DNA from: Tubiluchus corallicola
Lineage: Eukaryota > Priapulida > Priapulimorpha > Priapulimorphida > Tubiluchidae
Direction: 5' to 3'
NCBI GenBank assembly: GCA_030141605.1
Contig: JAQGDQ010000134.1
Coordinates: 456,816-520,815, forward strand
Length of the DNA: 64,000 nt
Shown here: positions 26,801 to 41,800 of the stretch, piece after piece
How positions within the stretch are numbered: the stretch's first letter is position 1
How the letters are laid out: each line of letters starts with the position of its first letter
The notes under the pieces: model-generated
The model's input: only the letters and a program-made list of their open reading frames with translations
Databases searched by the model: none
Told to the model about the DNA's origin: nothing
Made by a program: the position numbers and the translations under genes

Positions 26801-29800
26801 CTGTTAAAAACATGGAAATTTTGGAACAACAAGGTAGAAAACAGCACACTACCGTCATTGTTGCTTTGAAACAGCTGTAGGAATACTCCGTGGGAAGACA
26901 GCTGGTGTAGAACTGTGCGCAGGCATTGCTTAGCAACAGACTGGCAATTGCCCGGAATGTACCAGTTACTGAAATAAAGGTGGAAGATTTATCTAAATAT
27001 TTAAAGCATTTGAAATGTATAATATTTTTTTTGTCGCAGTGCTGTTTGTTTTGTATTTTTTTGAACAGGATATTCAAGATATTTTAACATTTTATTACAT
27101 TCATTGCTTGACGTTAGCTTCTCGTCAACTAAAATCTTCTTATTGTCTGAAATTTACATTTAATTCATAAATGTGAAATATACAGTGTATAGTCAACAAT
27201 CATAGTAAGTTGATTAAAACAAACACATTGCAGTTAAAAAAGCTGAAAACTACGTTTTAGATAGCATGCTACTTTGCATACTTTTGGCAGAGTATATTCT
27301 CCGAAGTTATGAAGTGTTAACTTAACTAAAGAAAACCTAATTTTACAAAGTTTCTCAAGCTATTATCATTGCAAACAGCAACGGCAATTTCTTTTAAGTT
27401 AAGTAAAAGATTGTGAAAATCAACCTTGGCAAATCTTCTCTATATTAGTTAACGTCGAATCTATTACGATACGTATTCATTGGACTACATACTTTAATGA
27501 AAATATGCAACATTGTCATTAAGCATACTTGCAAAAAATGACTATCTGAGTCCTCTGTTATTGAACTGTGAATTAAAAACAATCTCACCTATCCACCTGC
27601 CAGGGATACATGTGATTAGAAGCAATCTTTCCCACTGCTTGCAGCATGTTCGGTAACAATGGTGAAGCCATTCCTGGCTCTCTGTGAACAAATGTTTCCA
27701 AGACAACAATGCAGTAGGAGATGATTTCCTCGTCATACTGTTCCAGCATCCGACCGCATTCCACGCAGCGGTCAATCACTGTATCCTCGTTAAATCGCGC
27801 GCTCGTGGAGAGACTGGTCAGTTTTTTACTACTGGACGTACTGGTACTGTGCTGGTCACGAAAAGCGTCTGATCGCTTGCCTTTCCTAAATAATTTAAAT
27901 TATTTGGTACTATTATACAGTATACTCCACTTGGTGCAAAGCTAGATGTATTTATTAAGCAGCTGGATTTACCCTACTAAGTAGCATTTTCCACATTATT
28001 TTAGTGCATATTGTTTATTTATAACCAATAACGAAGCCGGTACACTTAGCACTAGGTAAATTGCTCGTGAAATGTTTTTAAGTAAAATGCAATAATTTAT
28101 TAGCATTTGTATAACTAAATAACTCGCGTAAAGTATGTTTACATATGATGTCTTTATGCTTTACATTTGATAAGCTGCTCGCCAAGTTAAAAAATGGCGA
28201 TACATGTAACTTTATTATCAGCGATGACTCAGCATTCGATTATTTAAGTCAATGACATTCTCGCACACAGTGGCTTATCAATTATCAGCAAGTTAGTTTA
28301 ACCTAATTAGATATCTCGTCGTGTGCTTGACAGACCATTCTGCATTGTAACGTGTAAATTGGATCATTAAAGACAAAGAGTTGAGTGGAAAAAATGTGGC
28401 GTAAAACATACTAAGAGCAAAAATGCTGGTCTGGCTCAACTTGAAACGCGGGGCAATTGTGCGGTCCCACATCACAATCATCTTGTCTTGGCAGCACACC
28501 CAGGCGGTTTTATAAAGAGCAGTTTGGATTCAATGAAAGGTGAAGTTTACTATGTTAAATCATTACACAGTTCACTTCCAGCCATAACAGCTATAATAAA
28601 TGGCTAGATTTATTATACCTGGATTTACTAAGTGAATTCTACTGTATAGCATATGTATACAACATAAAAATGCGGCAAAACCAGCTTCAAACGTAGAAAA
28701 GAATACAACTCAGCTAACTGGAAAGCAACTTAAGACAGCTAGTGACTCATTTTTTTATACCTGGATGGCTTAGCGGAACTTGGATCCAACGAGAGTTCCT
28801 TGAGCTCAGGTAACGTCTTCTGTATATCCAGCCCGCCGAGACCAGCCTTGCGTTTCTTCTGACGAAATTGGGGCAAACGTCCTTTCTTCTGATCTACACA
28901 GTGAAATAAATACTTATAATTTTCATTTCTGAATTTAACAAAAAAGTTTCCAATATCTTTCTGCAAACACTTAAATAGTTTATCTATAGATGTCAGTTTT
29001 ATGTAAAGATGAAGACTTAATTATTTGACTTGGCAATTTCAGCAAAAAACAAAAAAAGTCACAAAAAATACACATTTTTGAATTTGGCATTTACAAATTT
29101 TTGCCTGGATTTTACCAAAATCCACAAAAAAACAAAGAATGACATTTTTATAAACAATTCTATAGCTTCACTTTGTTTAAAGTTTTATGATTGTTTAACG
29201 ACGGAGGAAGATTCAGTAACTTTTTATAAAATTTATAAATTTATAGATTGGGCAATTTGTTTGCTAATCTAGGGGATTTCGTATACTCCAGAAAACACTA
29301 TTGAGTTTGTAAGGTACTCTGTAAGTTAAAAATTATTATAATGTACACTTATAATAGTCTCTTCCTATAGACAGTCGAGGCATTCTATAAAAATAATAAG
29401 AAATCTATAAGAATCTACCTTACTATAAGAAATCTTATGAATGTTTTGTTTACTGTTAGGTATCCGTACTTGAAAATCTAAATAAGGGATATGTCAGATA
29501 CAAGTTTTTAAAAACAGCTATCAAATGGTATACAAAGAATTTTAGTGCAGCATCTTACCATAATTAAAAAACCTCATTTAATCTGTAGAAACTGATTATT
29601 AACTTTGGTTGCTCACTAAAAATATGTCACTAAAATAATTTCAATCTTCAGAGCATTTTATGAAACTGATAAAAATCTTCTGAAAAATCCAAACCAATTA
29701 ATTCCAGATAATTATTATTTAAAACAATTTAAAATCATTTTAAATTTCAGAACATTTTAGGAAATTGATAAAAAACTTTTTGAAAAATCCAAAACCAACT

Positions 29801-32800
29801 AATTCTTGATAAAAAAATACTCTTTTACTTGCAATGAACATAAATTGTTACCCTCTTTGTCAGATGGTTGCGGGAAAAGAGATTTTGGTCTTGAATCTTT
29901 TTTAGCTTTCGGTTCTTCACTCAAACTCTCCACGGACTCCATCGAAAGAACACGGGGAGATTCCAGTTTCCTCTGACCACTCAGATCTTCCATGGAATCC
30001 AGGGAATGGAGAACCGTAGTACGCGGAGTAGACATCCCAGGCTTCGCAAGGTTCTCTGCACTGTCCAAAGAGTGCAGCACCATCGGCTGTAGCTGCACAG
30101 TTTTACCGGAAACGTTTTCCATGCTTCCCATCGAGTGCATGACGGTCGTTCGTGGAGGTGTGGGGCTTTCACTGCCGCCACGCTTTTTGCCCGCTCCACG
30201 TTGCTTTCCACGACTGGTCAAGTCTTCCATACTATCCAGGGAATGTAATTCCATAGCCTGAGCCTGTACTGGCTGGAGCATTCTGGGTGAGCCGCTACGA
30301 GGACTCCGAGATAAATCCTCCATGCTTTGCATAGAATGCATGACCACGCCCCGTTTCTGAGACATGTCCTCAATACTGTCAAATGAATGTAACGCCATGG
30401 ACTGTAAAGGTCCTGCTGATGCGTGACCCAAATTCTCTGTGCTACCAAACGAATGCATGACCGTTGGTTGCACGCTGACACTTTGTCCGCCTCGTATGTC
30501 CTCTGCGCTGCCAATGGAATGAAGAATGGTGGGATGCATGACATTCATGCATCCCGACTGTTGCTGGTCAAGAGAATGCAGCACATCCACTTTTATTGGA
30601 GATATGACACTTCCGTTGCCTACTTTTACAGGCTCCATAATCTGAAACCGGTCCGCCGAGTCATCAACCACTTTAGGACTGACAACTGTAGCTCTTACTA
30701 ATCCTAAAATATAAAGAAATACTTGAGCACTTGGTTGTTCGCAGGTCATTCAAAAAGAATGTATGACATCTTTGTGCATAAAAAGAAATTGTCTAATGAA
30801 AAATCAATACTAAATTCATGTATTCATGACCTTATAAACCTTTGCATTTTACCATTATACATCTAGTCACGGAAATTCCACAAGACACATTGTAAAAAGA
30901 TGACGACACTGTCAGGTGAAATTGCATTAACTTGTTTACTTAAGCACAGATGGCACAGTAAACCAAACTCATTATTCAATGAACCAATACGTCTACCTAA
31001 TTGGCACCTATTGGAATATTTGCGACAATGTTTTCACTTAGAGTCGCAATGCTAGATTGTGGCATTTTTTGGTCTCTCTTGTATCCAGTCATAATAAAAA
31101 ATGTGTGAGTTGACTATACAGTTTAATGCCATAATGTTCAAACTATATTTTTTTTGTTCAATGTTGATCTTCATGTTTGTATTAGAAAACTGAAAATGGA
31201 TGAATGGTTTCATTGTGCCAAAAACATTAATTTTGACAACAAATACGCATATTGACAAACAGTAACTGACTTAACGACTCACTGACTCAAACAACAGCAA
31301 ATAAATAACTTACCTGATTCAGGTATATCTGCTGGTTCTACCATTTTCACCTGTTGACTACCGATGTAATTAGGGCTGATTCTCACGGCACCAACGTTAT
31401 TCAAGCCTGAGCTGACCGTGACTGCTCCGGGGTGCACCAAGCTACTGGACACACCCATTGGTTCCATTACTGTTGGTTGCACAACCTAAATTAGCAAACA
31501 TTACAAGATATACAGGAACACTAATACAGGGTGTGCCAAAAGGAGTAATGCAGTAGAAATATTACATACATTACATAAGCATAACAAAATGAATAAAGGC
31601 TTCTTTATTATGACACAATAAACACGTAAAAAATAGCATTATATTTTTACACCCTTATTTGTACGTCCTTATTCCAATTTATTTTTACAGCAAAACTTGG
31701 TATGATCTTGATATGATACTTAGTGAAATTATGGTACAATGCTTGCGGCATTTGTAATTGCACCATTTCTGTTAGAATATCCTGAAGTTCTATTATGAAG
31801 TTGAGATTTTTTTGCATATAAATCCAACCTGCTTTAAAATACCAAACTGGCAAATTTATTAACAGTAAGACGACCTTAAGACAGAACACTGTAATCACTA
31901 ATAACCTGAAAGGCACCAACAGGATCCATTGCACCAAACATTCTCGCAGTGGTAGCTTTTGGTGCCAGCTCGGATGAAACCACCACCTTTGCCGGTTCCT
32001 CAAATAACGCCCTTGCTTGGACCGGTTCAGAAAGTTGCGCTCGCTCAATTCCAAAGCCTGGTCGACTTACGCCAACTTGTGAATCCATAGATACCACGGT
32101 GGGCTTGACAGAAACAGCTTGTGCCTGAACCTAGTGAGATGGACAATTACGTTGTAAGATTGCGCTTACCGCAATTCTTAAAGCTTAATCGCAATAATAT
32201 TTGAAAAAGTGAAAAATGCCTTAACAAAGTTGTCAATGTAATTAGCTTGTCACAACCTTAATTTTAATACTGATAAACATAAAATAATTACATTCTACCA
32301 AATTTATGTATCCAGAAGCTGTGTACACTAATGCATTTTTGTAACAAAGAATTTACAACCTAAATTGAAAGCTTTTTAGTGGATTCATCATACTTTTTTA
32401 CAAGACACAAAAGCAAAAAGTCAAACCTCTCATACATTCACAATGGTACAGACAAATTATAGTAACTCAGTTTCTTAGTTTCTGCGTTACTCTGTTACTC
32501 ACTTTTTGCATGTTACTTATTTAATTACTACCGATAGAGTACCGAATGTCTATGAAATGAAGTAACTATAACTACTCACATGAGAAGGCTCTATGAACTG
32601 CAATGGCTCGCTAGTTTCGAACCCATGTAAAGCATCATGTTGTTCATCCCTGCCTTGTTCGTATGACTCATCAAATGCCTTTAGTTCTTCGGCCATTTGG
32701 CATTCGACTCTCATAGCTGTGTCGTAGGTAACGCAGTGAACCTAAAATATTAAAATACATTTAGAAGAATAACTAAATTCTTCAAAATAAAATTTTATTG

Positions 32801-35800
32801 CTAACCGGCTTCGAACAATGCATCCAACTTCCAACAATTAAGATATCTACCTAAAAGCAAAGAAATTTTACCAGTATGTACAAACAATTCAGAAGTACAA
32901 TTCAGTAGTTAACAGCCGATGTTGTTTGATATATATGGATAATTTAATAATTTACCTTCAGACTACATATCTTAATCAGCATGAAATTGTTTTACTACTC
33001 CAGAAACAAAACATTATATTAGTAGTAAGTGTAATTTTACAACAGAAGTGTAAAATTCAGAACAGGGAAGCTAAAATTTTGGTATTGAACTCCGAGAAAC
33101 ACGATGCACTGTTGGTGCTGTACAAACTTAAGTGCATTTCAGCAGTAGAGAGTGCACATACTCTTCTTTGCTGTTTAGCTTAGGTCCGATGCCTAATTTT
33201 AGTGTTGCTCCGGATATCCGATTCGTATCTGAAAATGGAGACATTCGCGAGATTCTACAAGTATTCGTATCCGATATTATCCAGTAGTTATAGAAATTTG
33301 ATATTCGAAAATATTCGCTATCCGGTTTTTGTGATGTGCAATTAAAAATGGTTTTCACACAATTTAACGATCGAAAATAACTAAATAAAATATTACCAAA
33401 AAACTTAGAGATTGTTTTAGCTGGAAGTCAATTTGAGGAAATATTCGATGATATCCGGTATTTGCTATCCGGCAAAAAAGTGTATCCGGAGCAACGTTAC
33501 CTAATTTCTTTGTTCTTAGATGCCTTGATAATGAACAGCATAGTTCGAAACCGGATGGCAATAAAATTCCATTTTGCAGAAGTAGCATATATTTCAAAAA
33601 AGTTTTGCACAATCCTAACAAAACTGTATATAATCAACAAAAACGATAACTGGAGCAAGAGATTTATCTTTGGGAAATCAAAGTATTAGTAAATCACCAG
33701 ACACAAAACAATTGTAAAAAAACAAAATCACAAAACGTTTAAACACCTGACGTAATCCTCAGTTGTAAGCGTTCAAAGAATACACATTTGTAGTTAGCAA
33801 ACCAGAAAGTAAGGTCGACTTTGCAGGGAATTTACAAACCTTTAAATCTTCTTCGTCATCAGCCAAGCTGGCTTCTTTTTCCAAAGTACGTTTAGCTCTC
33901 TCTAGTGTCTCCAAGGTTTTCACTTCTGTGACACGAGGAGCAATGGCTATAGGCTTCATTGTTAGAGATTCTAATTCTTCGACATCTTCTTCCACATCAT
34001 CATAGTTTTCTCTAAACAACGAGAAACAACATTACTCTAAATAAACAAACAAACAAACAAACAATGTTACAAGTGGTTCATTGCTTGCTCTGAATGCCTC
34101 TATTTCCAGCATTTACTAAAACAGTTATAGAGTTGCAAAGCTTATCATGTCACAGCTACTTTTTAAAGATAAAAATTTGTTATTGACATGCAATTGGTGA
34201 GATTTTGGCATACTTCTTCACATTATGACATTCATCCATAAATGGCAAACAAGACTGTAAACACAAACACAAATAATGAAGTATAGTCCAAGTTATTTAA
34301 ACCACGGTCAAAGCCAAAAGTAAGACCAATTACAAGTAAATATGTTAAGGATATTTTTAATTGCTATACCAAAGTCAGTTAATCAAACTCAAAGATCCAA
34401 CGGCCATAAATGCTGTAAAAAAATTGGCATTTATAGTTTTTGCATGACCTTTAGTCAGTACAACATTATTAACAATATAATTTAGCTGACTGTTGATTTA
34501 CAAGAATCAGTAATAAAAATACATTTTCCAACATTTGCAAAATAAGTAAATTCAGAACAAATGCCTCCTAACTTACCTGTTGCGATCCCACTGAGAACCA
34601 GGGCCACCCGCATTGGGATCAGCCTTCTCCGAGGTTGGAGTCTGTGGAGGAGTGTCGCCTTCCTGTATGTTTTCGAGGTCACCTATAGACAAGTTGCTGA
34701 CGTCTAAAAATGTGGACAAAAAAACACGTGATGACGAACAAGCAGGCACTAAGACATCCAGCTAAAGTGTCAAGCGAGACAAAAATGCTGCTGCACGGTG
34801 CAGATTGTACCAGTTTAACTGATTAACTGCTAGCCGAATAACAGATGTTATATCACTGGTAGTTAATGAGTTAAATAATGAATGTTACACAATACTGACT
34901 GACAGTGTTTACTTATTATGCACTCAGTTCATCTACCAAGGTTTGACACTAATGTGCTGTGCGATCGTATCAGTAATGTTAGAAGAAAACGAAGAACACT
35001 TTTCTAATGCAACTATTATTGATTGTACACACACACAAAATCCAACAAAATTTGTGAAACAATGAATATTTTTACTGCTCACTTTTCTAAAACAATAAAG
35101 CACGTTAATACAAAATCACTGTCACTGTTAACGCCTTGCAACAGTCTACGCACTTAAAAAGTTTTATACTTCTTTCGACTGCATCTAATGGGCCGCTCAG
35201 ATGTTTTACCTGCATAATGCAATATTGTCAGTGAGCCTTGCAACATATACGGCTTGGGCTTAGTGTTAATGCTGTTTAATAACGTGTTACCTTCATAGTT
35301 ACTGAATAAAAAAAAACTTTTATTTTTTAGCAAAACTGGAAATTATTCACACTTGTAAAATATTTTTGGAATGGATCTGTGATGGGGAAAACAAAGTCTT
35401 AAAATAAAAATGACAGCCAGCACCCACTTAAGAAAAGACATGACTTTTATTCAGCCATCTGCAACAGAGACTGTTGTAGACGTTGTATCTGAATAAAACC
35501 CATGACCCATGTTTTTTCTTAAGTGGGTGCTGGCTGTCATTTTTATTTTTGGAACAGTGTACAATGAAATTTCTTACACCGCAGACATGATGAACGGAAT
35601 TTGCCTTGTACATTTTGTGCACGAGGCAAGTAAAAATGCTTTTTTCTTTGAAAAGACAAACATCCAAATTGTATAATGCACTGTTTATTATTAGAATAGT
35701 TAGCACCAATTTCGAGTACATAGGAAAGTTATGTAACACTTAATAGTTGACAGCAACAATATTAGTTCACGTGTGCTATAAGTTAGAAGAGTAGTATGAA

Positions 35801-38800
35801 CATATACAGCTATACACAACATATGTTTGAATACATGACATAACTTTTCTAGCTTTGAATCAACAACATAGATGTGAACTGTGTGTACACAATAGAATGC
35901 CACACAAAAATCATTGTGCAAGTAATAAGTCATATGTGAGTCATTTATTTCACGACACATTTAGACGAGAAGTAATACACACACGTAAAACAAAGTAATT
36001 TTGCAAATAACTTAATAAAGTTGCAGCTTCAGTTCAGTTAGACTAACTCAAACAGTTTAGATTTTAAGTTCTTCCAACGTATTACTTAGATACATACTTG
36101 CTAAAAAAGAAATGGAAAATGACGACTAGACAAAAAAGGGGTAAAATAATGCAAAAAATTCAAACGTGACAGTGAATCGATATCAAGAACAAGTGAAATT
36201 GAAAAAATAAAAAAAAAAATTGGCAAGAATAATGCTGGTACTGAGAAAAATCCAGAACGACAGAAAAGAACAGTTAAGCAGGCAAGAAACGACGATGTTG
36301 AAAATTCGAACAAACTGCAACGTTAACACGACAGCGATGCCCTAATTGAAGAATTTAACGAATCTGAGAAAAAAATGAATACGCCAAGAGCAACCATTAA
36401 GAAAACTACAGCAAAACAGAGAGAAAGAGAGAGTTTTACAGTCTACCTGAATCCATGTGTAGGTCTGTTTTGGGTGCAGGCAAAATAAAAATCACAACAA
36501 ACTACAGCGGTGAATAAGACTAAAAACTGTGATTGAGTGGTGCAGAACAAACCCTAACAGAGTGTGTGGTAAAAGCTACATGTAGGTGTGTAAGTGTATG
36601 GGGAGTGAAAAGGGTCAGAGTGCTTTCAAAACTAGGTGTCGTGCAGAGTAAAGGATAAATCCATTAAAAAATTGTAATTTAGTTAGCAAACAGAATTTTA
36701 CTCGGAATATAAAAACAATCACTGTTAGATTATAACTGACTGTATACCAAGTTTATGATTTCAATATGGCAAATCTTTGAAAAATTATGCAATGGTGCAG
36801 TGTATAGTTAATAAAATTATAAGACGGAAGTTTATTTTTTCTCACTTGCCCTTAATAAACAAATAAATTCAAGACGTGAAAAAGGGTTAAAATTTTTGCC
36901 AAGATACTGTTTTTGGTAAAATATCCGAAAGACAACAATAAAATTATATGATACAAATACCATTTATTAGACTTACAAGTAAGCAGGTACGTACCTGATT
37001 TGCCGCGAGATCTGGGAAAACTAGGCGTACCCGGTAGGGTGTCATCCCCAGTGTCCTGCAATTGCCGACAGACGTGGTGCTGAGCCACCAGCGTGTTGAT
37101 CACTAGCTGTACCAGAGTCGACACCTGCTCATTAATCGGTGCTTGATCATAGCGATACTGCAAGGTAGTTTAAAAATAGGATGTCGCCGGATTATTAGAG
37201 CAAAATCTGCTGTCCAGTTCATTTATACATTATTTATAAAAACATTAATTCTGTACCTTGTAGAGAATGATGATGAGAGACATAAGCCAGACTTGGCGCT
37301 GATGTGGTTCCAGGTACCAGAGTGTATAGTTAGGTGGCTGATAATCGCTGGCATAGCGTTGCGGAGATGGAGCGTATGCCAGAATCAACAGAGAAATGGG
37401 TAGTATTGTCTGCCCTAACTTCATATTACAATCCAGTATCTGAAAATAAGGGACAAAAAATGATTTAAGCACCTCGTCCCACCAAAAATGCAACCATGTG
37501 TGATTACTTGCCTAACTATCTGCTAATCAAACCTGCCCAAATCCAACAAGTATCAATTTCAGTTAAAAACAAAATTAAACAAAGCAAAGGTAGAATATTT
37601 CTAATGACAAATTCCATTTCTAAGTAGACTAAGTTCTATGGTGGAATGAACCATAATTAATAAAAAGATTTCCGATAATGTCAGTATCTTGGTAAAAAGT
37701 GTGTTTAACAGCTATGTATAAAGGGTTTGTTACATTACATCAGTTTTGTCATTTGACCGACCAAACGTAACAATAATTACCTTCCTGTTTATGTGAATCT
37801 GTTTTAGTAAAGGTTAGTCACACTACGAATATGCCGTAGCTGCCAACCAATACGTGCTAAAATAATTGTGAAAAACTAAACTGGTGTTTACCTGTCATCA
37901 GGAATGTGTATGCGATATGCGGAATAGATAACATCAGCTTATATTGTTTTCAATGCACCCGTTTGTCTGCAACTATTTTCTACAGATTTTTATACACAGC
38001 TATTCCACAGGTGGATAATGCATAATGCATTCTGGATGCCAGGTAAACACCTCATTAACCTGATTAATATTTTTAGTATAGAAATTTAATTTCAATAAAA
38101 GTCACTGAACGTACGGCCGGAAGCCCAGAAAGAAAAGCGTTAAAAACAGTCGAACATCTAAGCTTGTACGGCGGTACAGCAAACATCTTTTCATTCTGAT
38201 TGTAACCCAGCAACACATTTAGATGACGTAGAACTAGATTCTGCAGCTTCCCAGTTTTCTTCACGTCTGTACCGAGAACGTAGTTTGGCTCTGCCATAAA
38301 CTAAAAATGCAATAAATATACATCAACTGTGGTAAAGCTTTTCGGCTACTACTGCAGTGATTTGCATTTACATAATGGAAAAAAAACACCGAAATTTAGG
38401 CTCCATTAAAATAAGCAAATGAAATTATTTTGCAAATTTCTAGAAAAGGTGAAACAATCAGCGCAATAAGTAATTCACCAGTAGGCGAGGTGACTGGTGG
38501 ACATTGCCAGATAGTACTTTAGTTCCTAAGATAAGCACTAGGTGCTTTACCTAGTGGTAGCGAAGTGTGACTGGCAACCATTGTCAAGAATGCCACCGAT
38601 GTGAATCAAGGTCAGTTTTGGTATAAACATCCAACTGAGTAGTGTGATTTCACCTGGTGGTGTAGGTCAGGGATAGTGTGCTCGCCTGATGTATGCGGGA
38701 CGTCATGGACTTCAACTCCCAACTGAGTCATACGAAAAATTGGTACCGCAGGTGCTTTGACCAAGTACACGAGTTTATCGGAGTAACATGCGGGTAATAA

Positions 38801-41800
38801 TAATCTGGACCATCTTGGGACCAGTATTGAGTTACTTAAGGCGTTATCCCTGGACTGTGTCCTAAATGTAATTATTATTATTATTATAGTAGACCCCTGC
38901 AGGTGAATGCTGCATCTAGGTTTCCTGTCCATTTTGTAATACATCCTAACCCAAGTAGAATAAATTCTAATACAGTTTTAAACATGTAGTGACACAAAAA
39001 GTGTTGTAAATGCATTACCTTGCAGAGTAAAGTTACAATGAAGTGAACGGTTTCACGGTCGACACCATTCAGATCCATAGCTTTATGCAGCATCGCTGCA
39101 AAGTTACTCTCATCATCGGTGAACTCCCGGAGGTGACCACCTTGAAATCGACAGCAGGTTAAATGCATTTGTACTCAGTGAAATACGATCCCCAAAAATT
39201 CTTAAAAAATAAGTAAGAGAACAAGATAAAAAATTGGTTTATGCAATGGAATTTTATCATCTGCTGCATTGCGAGATAGTACTTTAGTTCCTAGTACATC
39301 CAAGGTTTACAATAATTCTGCACCATTCCAAAACGTTAGAATACTTTTGCATAAAAGATTATACTTCCAGGATGCTTTTAGTAAATTAAGTCTCTATACA
39401 CTACACTGGGAGCCAATGTTTAATCAATTTAATATTCATACGTAAAACATTGATTAGTACATTGTCAGAAATATTACGTTGCACAAAAATGTTACGTAAC
39501 ATCAGAAAGAAATAAACAAAATGCGCAGAGTATATCAAAAATGCACAAATGCACTTTGAAAAATGCAATTTCACAATGCAAGTAAAATTTCCAAGACAAG
39601 GCACTATTACTTAATGTTACAGACTAACTGAATATTAGGTAATTAGTTACTTGCTAAAAGCTTAAACAAGCTGATCATCAATAGATGAGCTGCAGGACAA
39701 ACTATTTATCTAACCTAATAATAAAAATGCACTTTAAGTTTTAGTAGCTTACAATGTGTGAGCCAAATTAGTTATCTCTATTAATTTAATAAACAAGTAC
39801 AAGAGGGGCTTCAGGTTTCCTATGGAGTTCAGGAACTAGTCCTGACATGAAAAAGTCCTGAAATGGCACATGTGGTGCAGCAACTAGCATCATGATCTTA
39901 TCTAACCTGGCTTTCATCTAATCTAGTCGAGTCTCATCTAATGAAATTTAAATCTAATCTGATCTAATCTAATCTGATCTATAATTTAATCTAAAGTAAT
40001 GTAATCAAATCTAATCTAATTTACTCTAATGTAATATAACTTGATATAATCTACTCTACTCTACTCTACTCTACTCTACTCTACTCTACTCTACTCTACT
40101 CTACTCTACTCTACTCTACTCTACCCTGCTCTGCTCTGATCTGCTCTACTCTAGGCCAGTCCAGTCTAATATAATTCAATCTAACCTAATTTAATCTAAA
40201 TTAAACTAATAAAGTTCAATCTAATCAATTCCAATCAAGTCCAGTCCAATCCTCTCTAATCTAATAAGATCCAACAAAATGTTATAGAAATGATTTGATT
40301 TGATTTAATCTTGTTATTCCATATGTTACTTTTTTTCAACTGTGCAAAAATCAAAATACTTCTCGGTATCGTGGGACTTACAGAATTATGTTAATTGTAT
40401 ATACCTGTCATTTGCTGAATGTAGCTGCTACCAAACCTTGACGACTTGCGTCGTGGCAACGGCGCCGACACCTGCCGAGCGTAGAACGCGTTCAGGTCTG
40501 CAACATGCATTAGCCAGTCACCAGAAATAAGCACATGCTAATAAAACCCTCGAGAGTAATATCAGCAAACAATAAGATCCAAGCATTAGCAATAATGAGA
40601 GTTAGATCAGGAAATGATTAAGCACCACATGCTGAATAAGGCTTTAGAAAAATAGATTATATTTAAGAATGAAATAGGAAGAATATATTAGGGCCTTAAA
40701 GATTCAGTATAATGGCATGCCTTTGCAAAAGCCAAACGCATTCTATCGTGAATTTTCACGCTGAACACATCCAGAAAAAGGAGCTGGTTACTCAAATGCA
40801 TAGTGAATCATACTTCCAAAAAAGAGGAACAATAGGCAATGTAAGGAATACAAAGGACACACAAAAGCACATGGGCAAAACCAATGGGCACTATCAGTGT
40901 TTAACTTCCAATTTAAAAACAAATAATATTAATAAAAAGACAAAAGTTACTATAATACTAAAAATTAGAACAGCAGATCAGGCTGGTAATTATTACTTAA
41001 GACTATTAATTCTGATCTCTTTGGAGACTTGCATAAATTGAACAACTTTAGTGAAAAAATTGAAAGTGCAAGATATACTAGTAAAGCAATGGCAATCAAA
41101 GGTGTAGTCATTCTGAACTATCAAAAACAACATTATTTAAATAGATTATTAAAAATGAAGCAATCATTAGCCCAAAACCAGTAAGTCACAAGTTAAGAAA
41201 GATATTATTACACTGCTGTCAACTCCATGCAGCATTTACACATACGTAAACAATTTCTACGTCTACCTTTTGCCTGTCGACTGTGCGCAAACAGCATGGC
41301 TCCAGGTGCAGAAACAGTTCTCTGATAAAGTGACTTGCGTCCAAAGTTTGACGACGAAGCCATGGAGCGGACACTTGTACTTCGTGCAACTGCAAATCTT
41401 GCCTTGTTTAGTTTTTTTAGAAATGCGTCATTATCCTGTGAGCTGCCTTTCAAGTCTAAACAAAGCGAGTTATCAGGGGTCACAGAAAGGTCACTGAATA
41501 CTGTCTAAAAAGCAGTAAACATAGCACAGCAAACACAGCAATGCAAAATATGATCAGTTCAGTGATGCAAAACTACAGGCAAGCCAGACATCAACTGTTA
41601 TTTATTATGCAATAATACCCGCGCAACTGTAAAAGTTGCCAAAATAATCAATCTTACACACTAAATGCAGAAAAGGTTATATAAGCAAAATGCAAGGCGG
41701 CACACAAAAACACACTCACACTCAAATTTAAAGGAGATTAGCTACTGCAAAACTGCCAATCTTAGCTGAAAGTGGGTGGCAAGTGAATGCAAAGGGTTGT

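Noticed and set aside
38640-38760. Functional tRNA gene
   Set aside because: Box-like motifs are present but no cloverleaf with an anticodon arm could be folded by eye.
39890-40290. Interstitial telomere repeat
   Set aside because: The unit is CTAAT/CTACT, not the TTAGGG-type hexamer of animals.
40712-41041. 109-residue plus-strand open frame in an UNC79 intron
   Set aside because: Low-complexity, no domain, no splice or promoter signals.
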